A DNA stretch of 9,355 bases from Thermoflexales bacterium (lineage in GTDB: Bacteria; Chloroflexota; Anaerolineae; Fen-1058). Under the pieces are notes generated by a model. The model did not search any database, was not told where the DNA came from, and saw only the letters and a program-made list of their open reading frames with translations. Below, piece by piece: positions 1-6,430 of this stretch (position 1 is its first letter; each line of letters begins with the position of its first letter). A program made the translations under genes and the position numbers. The stretch covers positions 1-9,355 of the forward strand of contig JAUQXD010001009.1 of assembly GCA_030834835.1 (NCBI GenBank), in the 5' to 3' direction.

Positions 1-50
1 TGGCCGAGCCGGTGGTCGTTGAAGCTGAAAAATCGGCCGACATAGACTGA
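1..50 (+). CDS. C-terminal end of an unidentified upstream gene (partial)
   Basis: Reading from base 3, an open frame runs to a TGA at 48-50 and encodes 15 residues, AEPVVVEAEKSADID. The tail is acidic and hydrophilic, as is common at the end of soluble proteins. The stop lies 23 bases before the next start, a spacing that suits co-transcription with the Mrr-like gene. Too little is visible to name a family. Another frame is also open to a TAG at 43-45, so the choice of frame is an inference from residue composition only. Confidence 0.4.
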   Translation, partial: AEPVVVEAEKSADID

Positions 51-73
51 CGGATCGATCGAGGACAGGACGA

Positions 74-484
74 ATGTCCGAAGCGCAAGTCAACGATGAG
101 ATTCGGCGATTGATCGAGATGCCGCGCCGCGAGTTTGAAGCACTCGTAGCAGACTTGTATCGCGCGCTCGGGCATCAGGCGGTATGTACTCACGCCGTAG
201 ATTCCAATGCCGCGCACGTGATCGTGCAAGCCATCAACGGTCAAAAATGGATCGTGCAGTGCCGCCAGTGGCGCGGCGCCGTGGGCGAAACCGTGGTGCG
301 TGAATTCCTGGCCCTGATGGACCGTGAGCAAGCCGCTCAGGGGGCGATCATCACCACGGCCAAATTCACGCCCAGAGCGCGCGACCAGGCTGAAGGCAAG
401 CCGCTGCATCTCTACGATGGCGATGAATTCAACCAGGCGATCAGGCGCATTCGAAGCCGCAAAAACCCGGCCGGCGCATCCTGA
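74..484 (+). CDS. Mrr-type restriction-endonuclease-fold protein, catalytic residues altered
   Basis: The 136-residue protein follows the order of the Mrr_cat (restriction endonuclease type IV-like) domain. An N-terminal helix (residues 17-33, EFEALVADLYRALGH) is followed by a beta hairpin at 37-54, the core strand IVQCRQWRGAVG (60-71), a helix at 72-89, the strand AIITTAKFT (91-99) and the closing LHLYDGDEF (111-119). In this family the hairpin normally carries G-G-V-D and the core strand Q-x-K; both belong to a PD-(D/E)xK metal-dependent nuclease site. Here the aspartate position appears to be H48 and the lysine is R64 (QCR), so cleavage activity is doubtful although the fold looks intact. 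The ATG is preceded by purine-rich GAGGACAGGA at 61-70, a fair ribosome binding site. The last codons and the TGA lie in a dispersed palindromic repeat. It may bind DNA without cutting; no methylase or specificity gene is visible nearby. Confidence 0.75.
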   Translation: MSEAQVNDEIRRLIEMPRREFEALVADLYRALGHQAVCTHAVDSNAAHVIVQAINGQKWIVQCRQWRGAVGETVVREFLALMDREQAAQGAIITTAKFTPRARDQAEGKPLHLYDGDEFNQAIRRIRSRKNPAGAS

Positions 485-522
485 GCGAAGCATAGCGGAG
501 TCGAAGGACGTCCGCCGGGTTT
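463..522. repeat. Palindromic repeat at a gene end (TGAGCG...GTCGAAGG type), hairpin-forming
   Basis: Outer arms AAACCCGGC (463-471) and GCCGGGTTT (514-522) are perfect reverse complements. Further imperfect pairing (ATCCT with AGGA) encloses a core of the type CCTGAGCGAAG...AGTCGAAGGACG at 480-510. The core is related to 3655-3685 inside the YfhO-family gene (24 of 31 positions identical when compared by eye, ungapped). The TGA stop of the Mrr-like gene (482-484) is the TGA of this core. The structure could also slow transcription, since the 3' arm ends in TTT, but it lacks a proper T-tract. Confidence 0.7.
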
Positions 523-526
523 ATAT
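521..526 (+). promoter_or_regulatory. Possible -10 element for a leaderless mog transcript
   Basis: TTATAT ends six bases before the ATG at 533, the spacing expected if transcription starts on or next to the A of the start codon. No Shine-Dalgarno-like sequence precedes this ATG, which fits leaderless initiation. No good -35 hexamer is visible at the matching distance, and the sequence overlaps the 3' arm of the repeat hairpin, so the call is weak. Confidence 0.2.
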
Positions 527-532
527 GACCCC

Positions 533-1048
533 ATGACAGATCAACCCCGTGTCGGTGTTCTCACCATCAGCGATCGGAGTTCGCGCGGCGAACGACCCGA
601 TGCCAGCGGCCCGCTCATTCAAGCCTTTGTGAACGAGCAGCTGGCGTGGGCCGTTGCCGTCGATCAGATTGTGCCCGACGATCGCGCGCTCATCCGCGCA
701 ACGCTGATCGCGTGGTGCGATGATTTGAAACTCAACCTCATCCTCACGACGGGCGGCACCGGCTTCGCCCCGCGCGATATCACGCCCGAAGCTACTCGCG
801 ACGTGATCGAGCGCGAAGCGCCGGGTCTGGCCGAAGCGATGCGCGCCGACAGCCTGCAGAAAACCCCGCACGCGATGCTGTCACGCGCGGTGTGCGGCCT
901 GCGCGGTCGCACGTTAATCGTCAACCTGCCCGGCAGCCCCAAAGCCGTGCGCGAGAACCTCGCCGCGATATTGCCCGCCATCCCCCACGCCATCGATCTG
1001 TTGCGCGATGCGCCTGACACCGAAGCGGAACATGCACGTGTTGCGTAG
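533..1048 (+). CDS. mog: MogA/MoaB-family molybdopterin adenylyltransferase
   Basis: This 171-residue cytoplasmic protein matches the MogA/MoaB family, which binds molybdopterin and, in MogA, adenylates it with ATP before molybdenum insertion during molybdenum-cofactor synthesis. Visible hallmarks are the N-terminal strand [14 protein letters not shown] (7-20), the nucleotide/pterin loop TTGGTG (72-77) followed by [11 protein letters not shown] with the conserved D82, and [12 protein letters not shown] (132-143). The RD(I/V)TPEAT form and the length point to the MogA branch rather than MoaB, but they do not prove it. The ATG at 533 gives an N-terminus that begins right at the family's first strand; no ribosome binding site is seen before it. 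The last codons (HARVA) and the TAG run into a dispersed repeat that continues to the next gene. No other molybdenum-cofactor genes are in the window. Confidence 0.92.
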   Translation: MTDQPRVGVLTISDRSSRGERPDASGPLIQAFVNEQLAWAVAVDQIVPDDRALIRATLIAWCDDLKLNLILTTGGTGFAPRDITPEATRDVIEREAPGLAEAMRADSLQKTPHAMLSRAVCGLRGRTLIVNLPGSPKAVRENLAAILPAIPHAIDLLRDAPDTEAEHARVA

Positions 1049-1130
1049 TGCGTGGTGCGTGACGAGTGATGAGTGACGATGAACAACCTTCGCACACCAC
1101 GCTTTACGCATTACGCAGCACGTATTACGC
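1041..1130. repeat. Imperfect inverted repeat (GCGTAGTGCGTGGTGCG type) spanning a stop and a start codon
   Basis: The left arm GCGTAGTGCGTGGTGCG (1043-1059) pairs with CGCACACCACGCTTTACGC (1091-1109), with two mismatches and one extra base. Further copies of the ACGCA/ACGT unit extend to about 1130. The stop TAG of mog (1046-1048) is in the left arm. The ATG of the glycosyltransferase gene (1079) lies in the loop between the arms, and the right arm encodes that protein's first residues. This leaves no unique intergenic sequence between the two genes. Confidence 0.7.
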
Positions 1131-3235
1131 TGCTGGCAATTGTGTTGCTGGCCGCTTACCTGCGCCTCAATCACCTCGAATGGACTGAGTTCAAACTCGA
1201 CGAAGCGCATCTGTCGCAGCTGGCCTATGACATGGCTCGGCATGGCCAGATTCCGCTGACGGGCATCGGCTCGTCGGTGGGCGTCGTGAATCCGCCGCTG
1301 GCGGCGTGGCTGCTGGCGATCCCATATGCGATTTCAACCAGCCCGATTGTGGCGACGGGCTTCATCGCGGTGTTGAATGTGCTGGCCGTAATCGCGTGTT
1401 ATGGGCTGGCGCGCCAGTTGTTTGATTCGCGCACAGCAAGTCTCAATTTGGCCGGTGTCACACCGCACCTGCCGGTGGGTGCAGGTGTTCCGAGCGCAGC
1501 GAGGAATCTCTCGCGCGGCAGGCGGCGTAGCTGGCCGGGCCAGAGATTCCTCGTCGCACACAACGCTCCTCGGAATGACACATTGAGAATTGCCGACGCT
1601 CGCAGTGCGCACGCCGAAGGCGCGGCCCTCATCGCGACGTTGTTGTTTGCGGTGTCGCCGTGGGCCGTCATCCATTCGCGCAAAGTGTGGGCGCAAGATT
1701 TGCTGCCGCCGTTTATCATGCTGTGGGCGTGGTTCGGCTATCGAGCCTTTGTCGAGGGCAAACGCTGGTCGTTGATCGGACACGGCTTGATGCTCGCCGC
1801 CGCGATCCAACTGCACTACTCGGCGGTGTATTTGATCCCGGTAAGCGCCGTGTGGTTCGTCGCGTTTGTGAAGCGCGTGAAGTGGCAGGCAGTGATCGCG
1901 ACTGGCTTGCTCATCGTGGCCGCGTTTGCGCCGTTTTTGATTGCCGATGGCGTGCGCGGTTGGCCCAGCGTGATGCGCCTTATGGCGATGACGTCGCAGC
2001 CGGTGACTGTGGATGATTCAACGCCGCATCTGGCGTGGATCACGACGATTGGTCAGGAGATTCATTCGCTGGCGGGGCCGCAGGAGTTTGAGAATTATCG
2101 CGCGCAGATCATGCCCGCCGATGGGCTGCTCATCTTTGAAGGCGTGCTCGTTATCTTCGGCCTGCTGCTGGCAATTAGCGATGTAGTCCGATCTGTAATC
2201 AAACGGGCGTGGACGCCGCGTGGCGCGATCGGGTTGTGGCTGGCCGCGTGGCTGGTGCTGCCCATCGTGACGCAGATCGGCCATCGCACGCCGGTGTATC
2301 CGCATTACTTTGTCATTTTGTATCCGGTGCAGTTTTTGTTGGTCGGCTGGCTGCTTGCGCGATTATCGAAGTGGACGAAGCTAACCCTGCTCGGCGCGTT
2401 GCTGCTGGTGGCGGTGATTCACACGCAACACACGCTGGTTTTGCAGGGTTTTCTGGCGTCGCGGCCCACGCCCGGCGGGGCGGGCCTGCCGATTGGCTAT
2501 TACGAATCGATCGTGCGCGAGGCGCAGCAGGCCATACACGATCACGGCGCGGCAGAGATCATCGTCAACACGCGCGGCGTCGATCCGGCGGTGGATGAGT
2601 CTCCGGCGATCTTTTCGTTTTTGCTGAACGATGTGCCGCATCGCTTTGTCGATGCGTTTGGCGCGGCGCGTGTCTTTCCGAAAGAGACGAACATTCAGAT
2701 CGATTTCCTGCCCGATGAGGTGATGCCGCGCCCGGTGACTGAGCGTAAGCCGATCGGTCGGGTGGCCCTGCGCGTGGGCGAGCAGGCCGCCGACATCTAC
2801 GCAGTTGCGCCCTATGCATCGATCAGGTTTGGCACAGACGGTTCACCGCTGGCACGCTGGGCGAACGGTGTAGGCGTGATGCATCTGGATCCGGGTCGGT
2901 TGTTGTCGGGTCAGACGGGGACACTTGAACTCTTCGTGCGCGTGGACGAGGTGCCGGCGCCCGCGCTATATCAGTGGACGACCCAGCTGTTTGACAGGCA
3001 GGGTAAGCGTTGGGCGCAAGTGGATGCGGCAGGTTATCCAGTCGCTTACTGGCGCAGCGGCGACATCATTGGTTATGAATTTGGCCTGAATTTGCCGGGC
3101 GATTTGCCGCCCGTTACGTACGTGTTGCGCTTCGGACAGTACACTTTGCCGGACGTGGCGACCGTGCCGGTGATCGATCTGGCGGGCTTGCCGCAGTCGG
3201 ATGCGTTTGAATTCGAAGTGTCGGTGAACCCGTGA
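1079..3235 (+). CDS. PMT/ArnT-like GT-C membrane glycosyltransferase with an in-frame repeat insertion
   Basis: A 718-residue polytopic membrane protein. After a first helix (about 18-30) comes the GT-C family acidic motif, FKLDEAH with D41-E42, in the first extracytoplasmic loop; in PMT/ArnT enzymes this site accepts a lipid-phosphate-linked sugar. About ten hydrophobic stretches run to about residue 460, including SPWAVIHSRKVWAQD near 193-207. A soluble C-terminal half of roughly 260 residues follows, probably outside the membrane. Residues 121-182 are a foreign-looking Arg/Gly/Ser-rich segment encoded by a palindromic repeat; without it, DSRTA would join directly to ALIATLLFAVSPWA. The ATG at 1079 was chosen over an in-frame GTG at 1073 because GATGAG (1067-1072) is better spaced for it; both lie in a repeat. 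The stop overlaps the next start (TGATG), implying translational coupling. Substrate unknown. Confidence 0.82.
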   Translation: MNNLRTPRFTHYAARITLLAIVLLAAYLRLNHLEWTEFKLDEAHLSQLAYDMARHGQIPLTGIGSSVGVVNPPLAAWLLAIPYAISTSPIVATGFIAVLNVLAVIACYGLARQLFDSRTASLNLAGVTPHLPVGAGVPSAARNLSRGRRRSWPGQRFLVAHNAPRNDTLRIADARSAHAEGAALIATLLFAVSPWAVIHSRKVWAQDLLPPFIMLWAWFGYRAFVEGKRWSLIGHGLMLAAAIQLHYSAVYLIPVSAVWFVAFVKRVKWQAVIATGLLIVAAFAPFLIADGVRGWPSVMRLMAMTSQPVTVDDSTPHLAWITTIGQEIHSLAGPQEFENYRAQIMPADGLLIFEGVLVIFGLLLAISDVVRSVIKRAWTPRGAIGLWLAAWLVLPIVTQIGHRTPVYPHYFVILYPVQFLLVGWLLARLSKWTKLTLLGALLLVAVIHTQHTLVLQGFLASRPTPGGAGLPIGYYESIVREAQQAIHDHGAAEIIVNTRGVDPAVDESPAIFSFLLNDVPHRFVDAFGAARVFPKETNIQIDFLPDEVMPRPVTERKPIGRVALRVGEQAADIYAVAPYASIRFGTDGSPLARWANGVGVMHLDPGRLLSGQTGTLELFVRVDEVPAPALYQWTTQLFDRQGKRWAQVDAAGYPVAYWRSGDIIGYEFGLNLPGDLPPVTYVLRFGQYTLPDVATVPVIDLAGLPQSDAFEFEVSVNP
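1456..1580. repeat. Nested palindromic repeat inserted in frame inside the glycosyltransferase gene
   Basis: The ends are TGTCA (1456-1460) and TGACA (1576-1580), perfect reverse complements. Inside, TTCCGAG (1488-1494) pairs with CTCGGAA (1569-1575), and CGAGGAATCTCT (1500-1511) pairs with AGAGATTCCTCG (1542-1553). In the right arm TGACA directly adjoins CTCGGAA, but in the left arm 27 extra bases (1461-1487) separate them. Those 27 bases contain their own hairpin, CACCTGC with GCAGGTG, and look like a second element inside the first. The region is open in the gene's frame and also lies within open frames in one other plus frame and two minus frames. Confidence 0.8.
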
Positions 3236-5553
3236 TGACGCTGCTCAAACACGGCTGGCGTGACGGCGCGGCGCTGTTTATCCTCGCGATTATCACCCTC
3301 GTTTTCTTCTGGCCGTTGTTTCTGCAAAGTCAGTGGCTGCCGCAGGGCGGCGGCGATCTGGTCTCGTTCTTGTGGCCGCAGTACAGTTTCGCGGCGGAAT
3401 CGATCAAGAGCGGATCGCTGCCGTTGTGGAATCCGCAGTTGTATGCGGGTGCGCCGTTCCTTGCGGATAATCAGTCGGGCGTGTTGTATCCGATCAATCT
3501 CCTCGCCTTTCTGATCTTTCCGCAGATCACGTATCAGGTGATGGAGGGTCTGGTGATCTTCCACATCTGGCTGGCGGGCGCGTGCATGTATGCGGCGCTG
3601 AGGCTGTGGCCGACCCTCACCCCCCGGCCCTCTCTCCCGAATTCGCACGCTGCGCGTGAGCGGAGCGCAATGAAGTCGAAGGACGAATTCGAGAGAAGGG
3701 GGGAGGCCCTCACCCCCGGCCCCTTTCCCATAGGACGAGGGGGGGCGTTGCTGGGCGCGATTGCATTCATGTTCAACGATGTGATGATCACGCACATCGG
3801 TAACTTGAATCTGATCGCGGCGGCGGCGTGGCTGCCGTTGATTTTGGCTTTGTTCGCGCGCGGCCTTGCCTTTCGAAGTGTGCGAACAACGGCGTTGTCC
3901 GGCGTGGTGTTTGCGATTGCGCTGCTGGCCGGGCATGCACAGATGACGGCGATCACGTTGATTGGCATGGGCGTGGTGGGTGCATGGCGATTGATCCACG
4001 CGGCGAATTGGCGCGAGCGCGAGCGCGTGGTTGGGCTGGCTACGCTGGCGCTGATCGTGGCGGTTGGTCTGAGCGCGGCGCAGCTGCTGCCCTCGCTGGA
4101 GATGACGCGTTATTCGCTGCGAGCGGGCTTGTCGTATGAAGAAGCGACCGCGTTCAGCCTGCCGCCGATCGCGTTGGCATCCACCTTCTCGCCACTGTTG
4201 TTTGGTCGGGGCGCGAGCGATTTCATCGGAACATGGCAGCGCGTGGAGACGAGTTACATTGGCCTCGTGCCGTTGTTCTTGATCGGTTTTGCATTCACCC
4301 GCAAACGATCGAATCCGGCGTGGCTGTTTGCGGTGTTGGGCGTGATTGGCCTGTTGATCGCATTGGGCAAGTACACGCCGATCTACTCGCTGGTTCACGC
4401 GTTGCCCGTGCTTAATGGCTTGCGTGTTCCAGCGCGCTTTATCTTGCTGACGAATTTTTCGCTGGCAGCGCTGGCTGCGATAGGCTTACAGCAATTGATG
4501 AGCCGACAGATTTCGATACGGCGCATTACCTGGAGTACGATCGTCATCGCGACCGGGAACCTGGTTCTAGGTCTGGCGCGCGCGGCTGAACCGCTAGCTG
4601 CAAACTTAAATGCCTCTGCGACGTTGTTGGTCTTTGGCCTCACCTGCGGTGTCGCTATGCTTCTGCTGTGGTGGCAATCACGATCGCGTGTTCAAGATCG
4701 GATGCCAATGGCCATACTCATCGCGGTTGTCGCGATTGAACTCATCACGCTCGGCTCAACGGTTGAGGTTGATCGAAATGATCCGACGTTAGGTTATCAG
4801 CATCGGGCTGTGATCGATTTTCTGCGCGCGGATGGTAATGTGTTCCGCATCGAGAACGCGTCGAGCGCGTGGCAGCCGGACGCGGCGTTGATGCACGGCC
4901 TTAGCGACATCGGCGGCATCTTCAATCCGCTGGGGCTGGCGAACTACGAGACGTATCGTGGTGGAATGGGTAATCGCGGCTCGGCGCTGTACAACTTCCT
5001 CGGCGCGAAGTACGTGCTGGCGAACAAGGACGCGCCGCCGGGGGATGCGGCCTTTGTGCCGGTGTTCAATGCCGATCCGCAGATCGATGTGTACCTGAAC
5101 ACGAAGGCTTTGCCCAGAGCGATGTTGATCGATGAGGTGCAGATCGTGCGATCGGGCGAAGCGGCGTGGCAGGCCATCCACGCGCCGGAGTTCGATCCGT
5201 CGAAGTCGGTGGTGATCGAAAGTGCGGAAGACTTCACGGTGGGGCTTGCGGGCGACGACAAGACGCTGGCCTTTGGGGTCGTGACGAACAATCGGGTGGA
5301 ACTGGCCGTAACGACTGCTGCGCCTACGCTGCTGGTGATGAGCGATGTTTATTATCCCGGTTGGATCGCGACGATCGACGATCAACCCACGCCGCTTTAT
5401 CCGGCGAATTTTGCTTTTCGCGCGGTGCGGGTGCCCGCCGGCGTGCATCGCGTAATGTTTCAGTTTGAGCCGATAACCTGGCAGATTGGCCGGTTGATCA
5501 GTCTCATTTCGGCTGCGGCGCTGTTGATCGGGCTGGTGCGGCGGAAGCGATGA
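3235..5553 (+). CDS. YfhO-family polytopic membrane protein with an in-frame repeat insertion
   Basis: A 772-residue protein of the YfhO family, which is distantly related to GT-C glycosyltransferases. After helix 1 (12-30) comes the conserved first-loop block QGGGDLVSFLWPQYS with D41, then the GSLPLWNPQLYAGAPFLAD type sequence (about 61-80) that marks the family. About a dozen hydrophobic helices follow to about residue 510. A C-terminal extracytoplasmic domain holds YYPGW (706-710) and the AFRAVRVPAGVHRVMFQFEP type ending before a final helix and RRKR. Residues 126-170 are repeat-encoded and look foreign: LRLW would otherwise adjoin ALLGAIAFMFND. The ATG at 3235 shares its A with the upstream TGA; a GTG at 3232 is also in frame. 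Tight coupling suggests both membrane proteins work together, perhaps in envelope glycan or lipid-linked sugar transfer, but the reaction is unknown. Confidence 0.85.
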   Translation: MTLLKHGWRDGAALFILAIITLVFFWPLFLQSQWLPQGGGDLVSFLWPQYSFAAESIKSGSLPLWNPQLYAGAPFLADNQSGVLYPINLLAFLIFPQITYQVMEGLVIFHIWLAGACMYAALRLWPTLTPRPSLPNSHAARERSAMKSKDEFERRGEALTPGPFPIGRGGALLGAIAFMFNDVMITHIGNLNLIAAAAWLPLILALFARGLAFRSVRTTALSGVVFAIALLAGHAQMTAITLIGMGVVGAWRLIHAANWRERERVVGLATLALIVAVGLSAAQLLPSLEMTRYSLRAGLSYEEATAFSLPPIALASTFSPLLFGRGASDFIGTWQRVETSYIGLVPLFLIGFAFTRKRSNPAWLFAVLGVIGLLIALGKYTPIYSLVHALPVLNGLRVPARFILLTNFSLAALAAIGLQQLMSRQISIRRITWSTIVIATGNLVLGLARAAEPLAANLNASATLLVFGLTCGVAMLLLWWQSRSRVQDRMPMAILIAVVAIELITLGSTVEVDRNDPTLGYQHRAVIDFLRADGNVFRIENASSAWQPDAALMHGLSDIGGIFNPLGLANYETYRGGMGNRGSALYNFLGAKYVLANKDAPPGDAAFVPVFNADPQIDVYLNTKALPRAMLIDEVQIVRSGEAAWQAIHAPEFDPSKSVVIESAEDFTVGLAGDDKTLAFGVVTNNRVELAVTTAAPTLLVMSDVYYPGWIATIDDQPTPLYPANFAFRAVRVPAGVHRVMFQFEPITWQIGRLISLISAAALLIGLVRRKR
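3614..3743. repeat. Composite CCCTCACCCCC-type repeats inserted in frame inside the YfhO-family gene
   Basis: Two direct copies of CCCTCACCCCCnGGCCC start at 3614 and 3707, 93 bases (31 codons) apart, so both are read in the same frame and give LTPRPSLP and LTPGPFPIGRG. The first copy continues into an inverted repeat, CCCTCTCTCCCGAATTCG (3628-3645) against CGAATTCGAGAGAAGGG (3684-3700). Its loop carries a 31-base motif ending GTCGAAGGACG (3655-3685), related to the intergenic motif at 480-510. The arrangement suggests one repeat inserted into another. There is no stop codon in the gene's frame. Confidence 0.8.
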
Positions 5554-5554
5554 G

Positions 5555-5583
5555 TTGTCGGCTGCGATGGCCGGTGCTACAAT
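5555..5583 (+). promoter_or_regulatory. Sigma70-like promoter for the small membrane protein gene
   Basis: TTGTCG (5555-5560) and TACAAT (5578-5583) are separated by exactly 17 bases, matching a housekeeping promoter at four of six and five of six positions. Transcription would start near 5590, giving a leader of about 55 bases before the ATG at 5646. It lies just after the stop of the YfhO-family gene, so the small gene can be expressed independently of that operon. Confidence 0.55.
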
Positions 5584-5645
5584 CGAATGGTGGCCCGCAG
5601 GTAGCGCCGCATTGACCCGGCTTCACCTACGCAAAGGAGGCAAGA

Positions 5646-5873
5646 ATGGCACCTACATCGAACCGTAATGCCCCGGAACAACGGCTGCGTTTTCTGAGGT
5701 TTGGCCTGATTGTCGTGGTCGCGATGGCGTTTGCGATTGGGACGGCTACCAGCCTGTTCAGCCAGGCGGGTGACATGGGCGCCGCGCTGATGCAGGGCCT
5801 CATCTGGGGCGTCGGGACGGCCGTGGTAGCGGTGATCGTTTACCTGGTGTACCAGAAGGTCGTCTTGAAGTAG
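5646..5873 (+). CDS. Small two-helix membrane protein, function unknown
   Basis: A 75-residue protein with a charged N-terminus (NRNAPEQRLRFLRF, 6-19), a hydrophobic helix at about 20-38 (LIVVVAMAFAIGTATSLF), a short polar link SQAGDMG, a second hydrophobic stretch at about 47-70 and a short basic end (QKVVLK). By charge, both ends are probably cytoplasmic. The start is well supported: AAGGAGG at 5634-5640 is a near-perfect ribosome binding site five bases before the ATG. It appears to be a single-gene unit, with a promoter at 5555-5583 and an intrinsic terminator 17 bases after the stop. No family is recognised. The strong translation signals suggest an abundant product, perhaps a membrane accessory subunit, but this is inference. 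Confidence 0.8.
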   Translation: MAPTSNRNAPEQRLRFLRFGLIVVVAMAFAIGTATSLFSQAGDMGAALMQGLIWGVGTAVVAVIVYLVYQKVVLK

Positions 5874-5889
5874 TGAATTGCCGCCAGGC

Positions 5890-5924
5890 AATCGGGGCAG
5901 GCTGTCAGCCTGCCCCGATTTTTT
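5890..5924 (+). terminator. Intrinsic terminator after the small membrane protein gene
   Basis: AATCGGGGCAGGCTG (5890-5904) and CAGCCTGCCCCGATT (5906-5920) are perfect 15-base reverse complements around a single T. They are followed by a run of six T at 5919-5924. In practice the innermost pairs open to make the loop. The absence of an A-run on the left means it works on the plus strand only. The GCAGGCTGTCAGCCTGC core is itself a repeat-like palindrome. Confidence 0.88.
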
Positions 5925-5948
5925 GGTCCACTTCGGAGAGTTGCCTCA

Positions 5949-6413
5949 ATGTACGCAAGATTCAAACGCTGGCTCTATCGGGGCGGACGTCCAAATCTCG
6001 TCGCGCGAGTGATGAACCGGGGTTGGGCTATTGTCCACTCGCTGGGCGTTGCCCCTGACTACTTCGTTACATTGGAAGTCGTCGGGCGTCGGTCGGGTCG
6101 CACCATCTCGTTTCCGTTGGCGATGACGGTGATCGATCAGGAGCGCTATCTCGTCTCTATGCTGGGCGAAGATGCCGCGTGGGTGCGGAACATTCGCGCT
6201 GCCGATGGTCTGGCTCGCTTGCGGCACGGTCGAAGCGAAAACGTGCGACTGGTGGAAATCCCGGTCGAGCGTCGTGCGCCGATTCTCAGGGCTTATTTGA
6301 AGATCGCACCGGGTGCACGGCCTCACATCCCTGTGGACAAGGATGGGCCATTGGAGCAGTTCGAGGCAATCGCGGCGCAGTTTCCGGTGTTTCAGGTGGA
6401 GGTAGTTGGCTAA
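5949..6413 (+). CDS. Ddn-like deazaflavin (F420)-dependent nitroreductase-family protein
   Basis: A 154-residue protein of the split-barrel family that includes F420-dependent nitroreductase/quinone reductase Ddn (DUF385). Evidence is the run LEVVGRRSGRTISFPL (42-57), in which G-x-x-S-G-(R/K) is the typical cofactor-phosphate loop, then YLVSMLGEDAAWVRNIRAA (67-85), matching the family's SxxGxxxxPxWxxNixA block, and a following strand with LRHGR. In relatives the reduced deazaflavin F420 reduces quinones, nitro compounds or unknown substrates; the substrate here cannot be told. The helical N-terminus with KRWLYRGGRPNLVARVMNR may touch the membrane. The ATG is chosen because GGAG (5935-5938) lies ten bases before it and the terminator excludes a much longer upstream start. 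F420 use is a family expectation, not seen directly. No F420 biosynthesis gene is in the window. Confidence 0.82.
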   Translation: MYARFKRWLYRGGRPNLVARVMNRGWAIVHSLGVAPDYFVTLEVVGRRSGRTISFPLAMTVIDQERYLVSMLGEDAAWVRNIRAADGLARLRHGRSENVRLVEIPVERRAPILRAYLKIAPGARPHIPVDKDGPLEQFEAIAAQFPVFQVEVVG

Positions 6414-6430
6414 CGGTCTAGTCGTCCGGC

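Noticed and set aside
1429..1612. GCGCAC on both sides of the glycosyltransferase insert as a target-site duplication
   Set aside because: The copies are 178 bases apart, not a multiple of three, so removing one copy plus the insert would break the frame; six bases in GC-rich DNA can match by chance.
1439..1624. Glycosyltransferase gene as a pseudogene broken by a repeat
   Set aside because: The frame is intact on both sides and throughout, and the stop is coupled to the next gene as expected for a functional operon.
3073..4398. Long minus-strand open frame of 441 codons
   Set aside because: It is antisense to two well-supported membrane-protein genes and translates to a Gln/Arg/His-rich sequence typical of a shadow of GC-rich hydrophobic genes.
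4789..5448. Minus-strand open frame of 219 codons
   Set aside because: It is a shadow of the YfhO-family gene, with Arg/His-rich low-complexity content and no start signals.
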